In this document: positions 26,225-34,547 of the stretch, in pieces | How the letters are laid out: every line of letters starts with the position of its first letter | How positions within the stretch are numbered: position 1 is the first letter of the stretch | Assembly: GCA_016712885.1 (NCBI GenBank) | Contig: JADJQF010000015.1 | Span: 310,001-374,000 of the forward strand | Direction: 5' to 3' | DNA: 64,000 nt | Source of the DNA: Candidatus Flexicrinis proximus | Lineage (GTDB): Bacteria > Chloroflexota > Anaerolineae > Aggregatilineales > Phototrophicaceae | Translations under genes and position numbers: made by a program | The notes under the pieces: generated by a model | What the model saw: the letters and a program-made list of their open reading frames with translations, nothing else | What the model was told of the DNA's origin: nothing | The model's database searches: none

Positions 26225-28555
26225 ATGGCCCGGCACGAGGCACCAGTAAGGAGCTTGGCTATGCGAAACATGGGGACTTTCCAGGGTTGGCGGCTGACAT
26301 TCTTTCAAGGCATCATGTTTGCCGTGTTCGCCATCTTCGCAATCCGCATGTACGACCTGCAGATCATGCGGCAGGGGGACTTTCAGGCGGCCGCCGACGA
26401 AGACCGGCTCTCTACTCTTCCCCTGGCCGCCGACCGCGGCGTCATCTACGATCGCAATGGCATGCTGCTTGCAAACAACGCGCCCGCGTATGTCGTCGAG
26501 ATCACGCCAGCCGAATTGCCGACCGATACGGCCGGGCGCTACGCTATCTACAACAAGATTTCGGCGCTAACCGGCGTGCCGCCCACCGTAGCCACTGAAC
26601 TCCAGGGAACCCAATTTATCCGCAGCATCGAACGGATCGTTCGGGAAGGCGAGGGTGTTGCGCCTTTCCGCGCGATCGCCGTTGCGACCGACATCGAACG
26701 CTCGGCCGCTATTCGCCTCCTTCAGGATCGCATCAGCACGCCGGGCGTGAGCGTCCGTACGGTCGCTGTGCGTGAATACCCTACCGGCGAACTGACGTCC
26801 CACATCGTCGGCTACATGGGTCCGGTCAGCGCTGAAGTGGCTGACCAGCTCCGCGAGCTCGGCTTTGACCCGCGCTTCGAGCGCCAGGGGTATGCCGGTG
26901 TCGAAGCCTATATGGAGGGGATTCTGGCGGGCGCGCGCGGGTCGATTACCCGCGAGGTCGATGTCGCTGGTCAGGTCCAGCGCGAGCTGGAAGTCGTCCC
27001 CGCCATCGCTGGCAACAGCCTCGTTCTTACCATCGACACAGAACTTCAGGATGCGGCGCAGAAAGCCCTCACCAGCCGGCTCGACGAGCTAAACCGGATA
27101 TCGCAGGAACGCGGCGAAGGGATCAAGAGCCAGCGGGGTGTCGTGATCGCGATCAATCCCACTACCGGCGAAATCCTGGCGATGGTCAGCTATCCCGCCT
27201 ATGACAACCGCCGTTTCGCCCGCGCTATTGACGGTGAATACTATCTGAATGTCCTCAACGATCCACTGACGCCGCTGCTCAATAAAGCGGTCGGCTCGCT
27301 GTATCCTCCTGGCTCGGCGTGGAAGCTGATCACCGCCGGCGCCGTCATCGCAGAAGACGTCATCGAGCCTTCAACGACACTCTATGACCCTGGCGATCTG
27401 TTCGTTGAAAACCGTTACGCCCCCAACGACCCTGCGCAGCGTCAGCGGTTCGTCTGCTGGAACCGTGAAGGTCACGGCAACCTCAATATCATTGGCGCCA
27501 TCGCCAATTCCTGTAACGTCTACTTTTATCAGGTCGGGGGCGGCAACCCGTCGGTCAGCCCGTTCCGTCTGCGCGAGGGGGGGCTTGGCATTTCGAATCT
27601 GGTCCGTTATGCGCAGGCGCTTGGGATCGGGTCCGAGCTGGGCATTGAACTGGTCGGCGAACTGTCCGGACGGATGCCGGATCCGAACTGGAAACGCCGC
27701 ATATACGGCGAAAACTGGTCAACAGGCGACACCTATAACGCCGCATTTGGACAGGGGTATATCACGGTCACTCCGCTCCAGATGATCACCTCGGTGCAGG
27801 GGCTGATTACCGGTCAGTTGCTGCAACCGACGGTTGTCCGCGAAATCACCGACGAAGCCGGTAACCCTATCCGCCCTTTCGAGCCCACGGTGGCCCGTAC
27901 GCTCAATCTTGAGAACCCGAACCCGGATGGAACCCTGACCCTATTCCTGCAGGAAGATATGATCATGAAGGGTGCGGACAGCCTTGCGTGCATCTGCGAG
28001 GAAAACGCGTTCCCCTACTACAATGAGGTACGCTGCAAGCCCGAACTCTACCGCAGCACCGTCGATGTCGATCCCGCGCCTTTTGTGGAGGATATCCGCC
28101 CGTATCAGGTGCATGTCCCCTACGGCTACGTCTTTAACGGCAGCGTATGCGATCCGCTGCGTTTCAACCCCGAATACACGCCAGCATTCTTCGACGACGA
28201 GAGTCTGAATTATGTGCGGCTGGGCATGCGCGAGGCGGTCGTCACGGGGACCTCGAAGAACGCGAGTCTGGACATAGTAGCTGTAGCCGGCAAGACCGGG
28301 ACGGCCGAGTACTGCGATGATGTCGCCTTTGCGCTGGACAAATGCGAATTCGGGAACTGGCCGGATCATGCCTGGTTCACGGCCTATGCGCCGTTCGAAG
28401 CACCGGAGGTCTTGATGATCGCGTTCATCTATAACGGTGAAGAAGGGTCAACCAACGCCCTGCCGGTCGTACGCGAGACCATGGAGGCCTACTTCCGGCT
28501 CAAGAACCAGCGCGGCGAAGGCGAACCCGCCGCGCCTGCGACCGGAGGCGGATAA
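26225..28555 (+). CDS. mrdA: Penicillin-binding protein 2 (elongasome transpeptidase) with a Cys-containing insertion
   Basis: Class B PBP of 776 residues. A membrane anchor near 25-42 is followed by the dimerisation region and the transpeptidase. Catalytic motifs are complete: S364-A-W-K367, S429-C-N431 and K690-T-G692. The ATG at 26225 follows GGGGG. It cross-links peptidoglycan with MreBCD and a SEDS partner. It is longer than usual PBP2 (about 600-650). Between the SxN and KTG motifs, residues about 570-665 form an extra segment with Cys at 589 and 591 and further Cys (VRCKPE, GSVCDP), and two more Cys after KTG. Outside the membrane these could form disulfides. A second Cys lies inside the SxN motif, as in some other PBPs. 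Confidence 0.94.
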   Translation: MARHEAPVRSLAMRNMGTFQGWRLTFFQGIMFAVFAIFAIRMYDLQIMRQGDFQAAADEDRLSTLPLAADRGVIYDRNGMLLANNAPAYVVEITPAELPTDTAGRYAIYNKISALTGVPPTVATELQGTQFIRSIERIVREGEGVAPFRAIAVATDIERSAAIRLLQDRISTPGVSVRTVAVREYPTGELTSHIVGYMGPVSAEVADQLRELGFDPRFERQGYAGVEAYMEGILAGARGSITREVDVAGQVQRELEVVPAIAGNSLVLTIDTELQDAAQKALTSRLDELNRISQERGEGIKSQRGVVIAINPTTGEILAMVSYPAYDNRRFARAIDGEYYLNVLNDPLTPLLNKAVGSLYPPGSAWKLITAGAVIAEDVIEPSTTLYDPGDLFVENRYAPNDPAQRQRFVCWNREGHGNLNIIGAIANSCNVYFYQVGGGNPSVSPFRLREGGLGISNLVRYAQALGIGSELGIELVGELSGRMPDPNWKRRIYGENWSTGDTYNAAFGQGYITVTPLQMITSVQGLITGQLLQPTVVREITDEAGNPIRPFEPTVARTLNLENPNPDGTLTLFLQEDMIMKGADSLACICEENAFPYYNEVRCKPELYRSTVDVDPAPFVEDIRPYQVHVPYGYVFNGSVCDPLRFNPEYTPAFFDDESLNYVRLGMREAVVTGTSKNASLDIVAVAGKTGTAEYCDDVAFALDKCEFGNWPDHAWFTAYAPFEAPEVLMIAFIYNGEEGSTNALPVVRETMEAYFRLKNQRGEGEPAAPATGGG

Positions 28556-28556
28556 G

Positions 28557-29711
28557 GTGAGGCTGCCCCTGACTGAACCCCAGCGCGCCTTTGTCCGGTA
28601 TACCATTCCGGCCATCCTGACCGGATTGCTGGCGTGGCTGGCCTTTCTGCTTGTCGGCAATACACCGCTGCTGCGTGCAAGTGGTCTGGCCGCCGCGATC
28701 ATCGGCGTCGCGCTTACCCTGCGGCGGATGGGCGCTCTGATGTCGCTTGTCGGTGGGCTGGCGCTGGCATTCAGTCCGGCGTTCTGGGCACAGACCGGCG
28801 GCGGTGGCAGCAACCCCGCAACGATCGTCCTGGCGCTTGGGGCTGCTGGAATTCTTGCGGTGGGTTTGATCACGCTTGTTCAGCGTCCATACGTCGCCAT
28901 GATGGCCGCGCTGGCCGTGTTTGCCGCTGTATATATCTCGCAGGTCGGCGAAGCGCGCAGCCTGCGCCTGACCGTCTTCGCGTCAGCCTGGCTAATCTAC
29001 CTGCTCGTTCAGGCCGTCGTGACCGCTAACCCACGGCCAGACGAGCCACCGCACGGCGGCTATCGCCTGGCCGCGGCGCTGCGCGCCGGTATTCTGCTCA
29101 TTCTTACGGCAGCCACGGTCAATGACCCGTTGTTTGTACTGTTTGTACCGGCAGTGGCGCTGGGACTTATCCAGTCGCGCGCCAGGATTCCGGTGTGGTA
29201 CTGGATCATCCTGGCGGTCGTGACAGTTGTCGGGATTCGCGGGATTTCGCTCATCTACATCGCCCCGGAATGGTGGGGCGTCTCCGTTGAGACTGCGCTG
29301 GCCGCGCGCGGCAACATCCCGTATCTGATTCTCGATGGCCTGTCCGACGGCGCCCGCTGGATTTCAACGTTCGGGTTGCTGGCCTCTCAGTTCACGCTCG
29401 CCGGGCTTTTCCTGAGCGTGATCGGGCTGTCGCGCCTGTCGCGCTGGTATCCGCCGGTGGGCACGGTCATGATGGTCGGCTATGCGACGTTCTTCGCGTT
29501 TGGTCTTGCCTACTTCGGACGCGACCGGACGACGCTGCTGCTGCCTCTGCTCATCATGCAGGTCTTCCTGATGTGTTACGCCGTCCATGCCGCCGGTCAA
29601 TGGGCCGTCAAGGCGTTCCAGCTGCCAGAGGCGCGCACCGTCCGCCTGATCGCGCCGGCGCTGTTTGCGGTCCTGCCGCTGGCCCTGTTCGTCAGGATTC
29701 TCGAACGCTAG
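28557..29711 (+). CDS. Multi-span membrane protein, unrecognised (GT-C-like at the N-terminus)
   Basis: The start is GTG 28557, one base after the mrdA stop, with GGAGGCGG just before. The 384 residues hold about ten to eleven spans. Position and size would suit RodA, yet none of the SEDS motifs is visible. The second and third spans (GLAAAIIGVALTLRRMGAL, LALAFSPAFWAQTGGGGSNP) resemble the start of PMT/GT39-like GT-C proteins. A loop IYIAPEWWGVSVETALAARG and a late FGRDRTTLLLPLL are also notable. It could be a degenerate lipid-linked sugar enzyme or a new wall-related membrane protein. It ends convergently with the ZIP gene, overlapping its stop by four bases. Confidence 0.6.
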   Translation: MRLPLTEPQRAFVRYTIPAILTGLLAWLAFLLVGNTPLLRASGLAAAIIGVALTLRRMGALMSLVGGLALAFSPAFWAQTGGGGSNPATIVLALGAAGILAVGLITLVQRPYVAMMAALAVFAAVYISQVGEARSLRLTVFASAWLIYLLVQAVVTANPRPDEPPHGGYRLAAALRAGILLILTAATVNDPLFVLFVPAVALGLIQSRARIPVWYWIILAVVTVVGIRGISLIYIAPEWWGVSVETALAARGNIPYLILDGLSDGARWISTFGLLASQFTLAGLFLSVIGLSRLSRWYPPVGTVMMVGYATFFAFGLAYFGRDRTTLLLPLLIMQVFLMCYAVHAAGQWAVKAFQLPEARTVRLIAPALFAVLPLALFVRILER

Positions 29712-30913
29712 AACTTGACCATAAAGGCAGTGAAGTACATCAGGGCAAGCCCCGCCGCTACCCCAAGCAGATTGACCGGGCTGAACGCACTCAACCCTGC
29801 GCTGACCGACCGGCGAACAACCAAGCGGCCAACTTCCCAGACGACCTGCAGGATCGCGCCGATGCCAATAGCCAGGAAGATGGTCGCCAGAACGGGGTCA
29901 AATGCGAATCCCCCCAGCCATGTGCCCAGGATTGCCGGACCGCCGGCAAGCATAATCAGCAGTACGAAATGCCGGAGGCCGGGGTTGGTGCGGATGATCG
30001 GGGCCGCAATGCCCACACCCTCTGTGATATTGTGCAGCGTGAATCCGAGGACCAGGAAGGTGCCCAGCGCCGCCTCGCCTGCGGCAAACGCCGCGCCAAT
30101 CGCCAGCCCTTCGCCCAGGTTGTGCAGACCGATCCCCAATGCAATGCGGTAACTCAGACCGAGGTTCAGCTCTGGCGCCCGCTTGCCTGTCGCTCCGACC
30201 GCAAGCAGTGCGCCGAGGGATACCAATGCAAGCAGCGGCACCAGCGGACCACCCTGCCAGAAGGCCGGGAGTTCCGCCGCAAATTCGTTCGCATCAAACC
30301 ACGTTCCGAGCGCAAGATAGATCAACAGGCCGACCGTAAGCGCCAGAATGAAGTTCATCGCCTGTGCGCTTAGGCGGCGCATGAACGGATACCACAACAT
30401 GCCCAGGCCGACCGGCACGACCCCGACATATAACCCGATCAGCGCAAACTGAAGTAGCAGTGATCCTGAAAGCTGGGGTGACTGCACGGCAGCGGCGATC
30501 TCGGTGGAAAACGTTGCGCCAAGCGAGGTCAGCAGCACGACGGCGTGAGCCTCTTCTTCAACCCACGGATAGCTCAAGGTATAGGTCGCACGGCCAAGGC
30601 GGGGTATCGTGGTTCCGGGGGAGGCCGTAAAGTACGTATATGCGTCGTCGACGATAACCTGCGGAATGGTGACCGGCTGCGGGCCGTCGTTGACGACCGT
30701 CAGTTCGATCACACCCGGCCCCGGCAGAATTACGCGCTCGATGACGACATGCTCAATCGGCGGCCCAGACAGGGCCGTAAGCCCGCCGCCGGTTGTCGTC
30801 AGCAGTGCCAGGACCAACCCAAGCAATAGCAGTGGGATCAGCGCCAAACCCCATGCGCCGCGCAAATCGGTCAGTGTGTCCTGTTCCTGCGACGATGCGT
30901 CCTGCTGGGACAT
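29708..30913 (-). CDS. ZIP-family metal transporter with an N-terminal extracytoplasmic beta domain
   Basis: A 401-residue protein. A membrane span at about 22-42 precedes a beta-rich segment of about 100 residues (LTVVNDGPQPVTIPQVIVDD) that should lie outside. The remaining spans are ZIP-like, with the metal-site motifs GLHNLGEGLAIGAAFA and TLHNITEGVGIAAP, which carry the His-Asn-x-x-Glu ligands of the binuclear site. ZIP proteins move Zn, Fe or Mn into the cytoplasm. It lies 38 bases after a multicopper oxidase gene and probably shares its transcript, while a Zn/Cd export ATPase is divergent. The extra beta domain is uncommon for ZIP proteins and may dock the oxidase or capture metal. Confidence 0.9.
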   Translation of the reverse strand: MSQQDASSQEQDTLTDLRGAWGLALIPLLLLGLVLALLTTTGGGLTALSGPPIEHVVIERVILPGPGVIELTVVNDGPQPVTIPQVIVDDAYTYFTASPGTTIPRLGRATYTLSYPWVEEEAHAVVLLTSLGATFSTEIAAAVQSPQLSGSLLLQFALIGLYVGVVPVGLGMLWYPFMRRLSAQAMNFILALTVGLLIYLALGTWFDANEFAAELPAFWQGGPLVPLLALVSLGALLAVGATGKRAPELNLGLSYRIALGIGLHNLGEGLAIGAAFAAGEAALGTFLVLGFTLHNITEGVGIAAPIIRTNPGLRHFVLLIMLAGGPAILGTWLGGFAFDPVLATIFLAIGIGAILQVVWEVGRLVVRRSVSAGLSAFSPVNLLGVAAGLALMYFTAFMVKF

Positions 30914-30951
30914 GCCCTTATGCCTCTCACTGTCCGACTTCTTTCCCGCCT

Positions 30952-32088
30952 TTAGGCTTGCAGCGCAGTGGAGCCGTTGGTCGATTGGTGGTCCCAGCCG
31001 GCATCCAGTCCGACTTCGGCCAGGGCCGCATTGAAGTCCTGTGGCTGCACGGCATTGAAGAACCCCATCCAGCCGAGTTCCGCGAACTCGCTCACATGGG
31101 CGTGGAACATATACCGCCCTGGCCAGCGGAACCGAAACTCCAGGATACCGCGCTGTCCCTGCCCCTGAATAATGGTGTCAACCAGCCGCAGCGTGGGTTC
31201 CAGGGTCGTTCCGGTGTCGTAGTAATCGAAGAAGTTCGCGTGCAGATGGAACGAATTCAAAAGGTCGAACTCGATGATGTTTATCAGGTAAATGCGAACC
31301 AGCTCCCCTACTTTGACCGGAATAGGCCGGCGCATGAATTCGTGCCCCACGGTGTTGACGGCATACAGTTCATTGGCACCGTCAAAGTTGGTATCGAACG
31401 CGTTCATCATCATCATGAATTCCCGCGCAGGGGCGCGACCAGCAGCAGGGTCAATTATGAACGCGCCATACATTCCTTTGTGGATGTGGCGCCTCAGCGG
31501 CAGTGCGTGGCAGTGATATAAGTGACAGCCAAATGGGTCCGCATCAAAGGTGTAGGTGAAGTTCTCGCCGGGCTGGATCGCGCCCCGGTACTCGCCCTCG
31601 ATCCCATCCATTTCAGCCGGGTGAAAACCGTGGAAGTGCATGGTGTGGGGATGGGTGCTGAAGTTAGAGAAATTAATCCGCAGGTTGTCGTCCTGCCTGC
31701 AGCGGATCGTTGGTCCGGGTACCCGTGCGTTGTAGGCCCAGGCAGGAAAGAACACGCCAGGCGCGATTTCGATCTCGATGTCGCCCGCCGAGATATCGAA
31801 CTGGCGAATAGGCCGGCCATCGCTGGTGGTTTCACTCAGCAGCGTACCCGCATCCCAATCGACCAGCATCTGCATTGGATCAAATCCGTTGCGTGCGTGG
31901 TCAACGGCACCGACCAGCATCGCCCCTTGATGCCCTGGGTGTGGTGTCGGCTGCACGTCTGCCACAGTGACGGGGTGTTCGGGACGGTGAGTGGGTGCAG
32001 TTTGTGCCAAAGCCGGCGTAAACAGACGTTGGCCGATCATGCCAAGCGTCCCGCCCGCGCCAATGCCAAGAAATCGGCGGCGATTCAT
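30952..32088 (-). CDS. Tat-exported two-domain multicopper oxidase
   Basis: ATG 32088 follows GGAAGG and gives a twin-arginine signal (NRRRFLGIGAGG). The mature protein of about 350 residues has two cupredoxin domains. Domain 1 has HTMHFHGFH and YHCHALPLRRHIHKGM, which carries the type 1 ligands with His and Met at +8 and +13 from Cys. This loop is longer than in laccases (+5, +10) and close to copper nitrite reductase spacing. Domain 2 has NSFHLHANFF and FHAHVSEFAELGWMG. Likely roles are oxidation of metal ions or small molecules outside the membrane; nitrite reduction is less likely because a laccase-like trinuclear His set is present. It is first in an operon with a ZIP transporter. Confidence 0.88.
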   Translation of the reverse strand: MNRRRFLGIGAGGTLGMIGQRLFTPALAQTAPTHRPEHPVTVADVQPTPHPGHQGAMLVGAVDHARNGFDPMQMLVDWDAGTLLSETTSDGRPIRQFDISAGDIEIEIAPGVFFPAWAYNARVPGPTIRCRQDDNLRINFSNFSTHPHTMHFHGFHPAEMDGIEGEYRGAIQPGENFTYTFDADPFGCHLYHCHALPLRRHIHKGMYGAFIIDPAAGRAPAREFMMMMNAFDTNFDGANELYAVNTVGHEFMRRPIPVKVGELVRIYLINIIEFDLLNSFHLHANFFDYYDTGTTLEPTLRLVDTIIQGQGQRGILEFRFRWPGRYMFHAHVSEFAELGWMGFFNAVQPQDFNAALAEVGLDAGWDHQSTNGSTALQA

Positions 32089-32219
32089 GCTGTGCCTTCC
32101 TTTATGTTTCTGCATCGGTGCGTACAGTTTAGCCTTTTCTAAAAATAAATCAAGGCAAATATAAAACACGCTGAATCGCCTATTGCCTGTATTCGGCATT
32201 CGAAGTATTCTCATCTTAG

Positions 32220-32242
32220 TAGCACAAATGTTTTGCTATTAA
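32220..32242 (+). promoter_or_regulatory. Imperfect palindrome with -10-like element before the metal ATPase
   Basis: TAGCA (32220-32224) and TGCTA (32234-32238) are inverted arms around ACAAATGTT, with more matching pairs inside. A -10-like TATTAA follows (32237-32242). It lies between the divergent oxidase and ATPase genes. The size suits a dimeric metal sensor such as an ArsR/SmtB or CopY-type repressor. Its outline is also like the boxes at 3966 and 16417. No regulator gene is adjacent. Confidence 0.4.
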
Positions 32243-32272
32243 GAGTGAGTCTCAATTAGGATGGGGATCCCC

Positions 32273-34444
32273 ATGGAACAGCGGGTGTATCAGGTCAAAG
32301 GCATGGACTGTGCCGGCTGCGCGCGCGAGATTGAGGACGGACTCCGGCGGCTGGATGGTGTTGACTCCGCGACCGTCGACTACATGAGCTGCACGCTCAA
32401 GCTCACCGGACGGGCGCCGTTTGAAGACCTCCAGACTCGCGTACAGGCACTCGGCAAGTCGCTCGTTGCGCCTGACGAAGCACGTCCGGTCAAGCTCGAC
32501 CCTGCCCGCGGCGGCGTTTTGGGGTTCGCGGCCTATCTGTTATCTCGCGACGAGACCCGTTCCGCGCTCACCGGCGCGTTCATGGTACTGGTCGCGCTTG
32601 TCCTTTCGCTGATGACCTCCGATCCGCTGATCGACTTCCTGATTGTGGGCGGGATGATCTTCGCAGCCATTCCGATTGCCCGCAGCGGGCTGAATGCGCT
32701 GTGGATCAACCGGCGGTTCAACATCAATATGCTCATGACCATCGCGGCGGTCGGCGCTGTCGTGATCGGTGAATACCTCGAAGGCGCTTTCGTCGTGATC
32801 CTGTTCTCCATCGGCGAAGCGTTGGAAGGTTACACCGCGGACCGCGCACGCAGCAGTATCCGCTCCCTGCTGCTACTCAAGCCGGCCCGTGCCAACAGGG
32901 TACACGGTGACCATGAGCACGAGATTGCGGCCGACCTGCTGGAAATTGGCGACCATGTGCTGGTGCGCCCAGGTGAAGTCATCCCCGCCGACGGCACGAT
33001 CGCGCATGGTTCGAGCGGGATCAATCAGGCGCCGGTAACTGGCGAGAGCGTTCCAGTCTACAAGACCGAGGGCGATCTGGTCTTTGCGGGGACGCTCAAT
33101 GGCGACGGCATGCTGCGCGTCCACGTAACGCGCACCGCTGCCGACAACACCATCAGCCGCATCATCCAACTGGTCGAGGAGGCACAGAGCGTACGCGCGC
33201 CCAGCCAGCGAATGATCGACCGGTTTGCCGCATGGTATACGCCGGCAGTTACCGTGCTGGCGCTGATCGTCGCAGTACTCCCTCCACTGCTGTTCAACGC
33301 GCCGTTCTACGACACTGCCGAGGGCCACGGCTGGCTCTACCGTGCACTGGCTTTGCTGGTCATCGCCTGCCCGTGCGCCCTGGTCATCAGCACGCCGGTC
33401 ACCGTGATTAGCGCGATGACAGCAGCGGCGCGGCGCGGAATCCTGATCAAGGGCGGTGCGTTCCTTGAAGCGCTTGGCAGCCTCAAAGCACTGGCGTTCG
33501 ACAAGACCGGCACACTCACCACCGGAAGGCCGCAGGTTTACGCGATCCGCGGCGCAGTGACGGAGGCCGGAGACCAATATGACTCCGACGACGTTCTGGC
33601 GCTGGCCGCCGCACTTGAGAAGCGAACAGGACACCCGCTGGCCAAGGCAGTCGTGGACGAGGCGAAATCAAAACAGCTTGACAGCAGATATCCGGCGGCC
33701 GAAGGCGTCGAACTCATTCCGGGCCGCGGTGTGCGCGGCGTGGTAGCCGGCCGTCCGGTGACCATTGGCAGCCATGCCTATTTCGAAGAGCAGCACCCGC
33801 ATGGCACGGTCTTGTGCGAATGGGCCAAGGGTCAGGAAGAAATTGGACACGCAACCATGATGGTCGCGGACGGCCAACAGGTCATCGGCGCGCTTGCGCT
33901 TGGCGATACGCTCCGGCCGGAAGTGCCGCACTTGAATGTCGAACTGGCGAGCATGGGCGTCCATTTGGCAATGTTGACCGGCGATCACAGGAAAGCGGCT
34001 GAAGCTTTCGCCGCGCGTTCACGCATCGTCACAGTCCGCTCGGAGCTACTGCCCGGGCAAAAGGTGGATGCGCTACGCGAACTTGCGGCGCAGCACGGCG
34101 CGATCGGGATGGTTGGAGACGGCATCAACGATGCTCCGGCTCTGGCCGCGGCGTCCGTAGGCATCGCGATGGGTGGCGCAGGCAGCCCGCAAGCCCTTGA
34201 AACCGCCGACGTCGCCTTGATGGCCGACGATCTTTCGGGGCTGCCGTTCGCGATCCGGCTGTCGCGGTTCGCCCGCTCGATCATCCGGCAGAATATCGTG
34301 CTGAGCTTCGGATTGAAGGCTGCGTTCGTCGTCCTCGCGCTCGAAGGCGCCGCGTCACTCTGGCTGGCGGTCGCGGCAGACGTCGGGATGGCACTCCTGG
34401 TCACCCTGAACGGCATGCGTCCGCTGCGCTGGGGCGATAAGTAG
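32273..34444 (+). CDS. P1B-type heavy-metal export ATPase (ZntA/CadA-like)
   Basis: Exports Zn(II), Cd(II) or Pb(II) using ATP. ATG 32273 is preferred to ATG 32261 because AGGATGGGG then acts as ribosome site. The 723-residue protein has an N-terminal heavy-metal-associated domain (GMDCAGC, Cys13 and Cys16), eight spans, the ion-path C366-P-C368, phosphorylation site DKTGTLT (Asp410), GHPLAKAV and GDGINDAPAL. The last spans contain FGLKAAFVVL and ADVGMALLVTLN, whose Lys and Asp mark the P1B-2 group. An acidic/His string HGDHEHEI lies in the actuator domain. It is divergent from a multicopper oxidase and a ZIP importer. Confidence 0.95.
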   Translation: MEQRVYQVKGMDCAGCAREIEDGLRRLDGVDSATVDYMSCTLKLTGRAPFEDLQTRVQALGKSLVAPDEARPVKLDPARGGVLGFAAYLLSRDETRSALTGAFMVLVALVLSLMTSDPLIDFLIVGGMIFAAIPIARSGLNALWINRRFNINMLMTIAAVGAVVIGEYLEGAFVVILFSIGEALEGYTADRARSSIRSLLLLKPARANRVHGDHEHEIAADLLEIGDHVLVRPGEVIPADGTIAHGSSGINQAPVTGESVPVYKTEGDLVFAGTLNGDGMLRVHVTRTAADNTISRIIQLVEEAQSVRAPSQRMIDRFAAWYTPAVTVLALIVAVLPPLLFNAPFYDTAEGHGWLYRALALLVIACPCALVISTPVTVISAMTAAARRGILIKGGAFLEALGSLKALAFDKTGTLTTGRPQVYAIRGAVTEAGDQYDSDDVLALAAALEKRTGHPLAKAVVDEAKSKQLDSRYPAAEGVELIPGRGVRGVVAGRPVTIGSHAYFEEQHPHGTVLCEWAKGQEEIGHATMMVADGQQVIGALALGDTLRPEVPHLNVELASMGVHLAMLTGDHRKAAEAFAARSRIVTVRSELLPGQKVDALRELAAQHGAIGMVGDGINDAPALAAASVGIAMGGAGSPQALETADVALMADDLSGLPFAIRLSRFARSIIRQNIVLSFGLKAAFVVLALEGAASLWLAVAADVGMALLVTLNGMRPLRWGDK

Positions 34445-34547
34445 CCCGCAAACACCGCGCTTTCCGTCACGAATGCAGCATTCCTGCAGCCCTGGGATGA
34501 AGGAATGGCGCTGCGTCCTCTGTGAAGCGCACGTCGTGTGTGGTTAA

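Noticed and set aside
28557..29711. Call as RodA
   Set aside because: Position and size fit, but I could not find SEDS motifs, so no symbol was given.
30952..32088. Call as copper nitrite reductase
   Set aside because: The type 1 loop spacing is similar, but the His-Cys-His and HxHxxEF pattern with extra His pairs fits a two-domain multicopper oxidase better.
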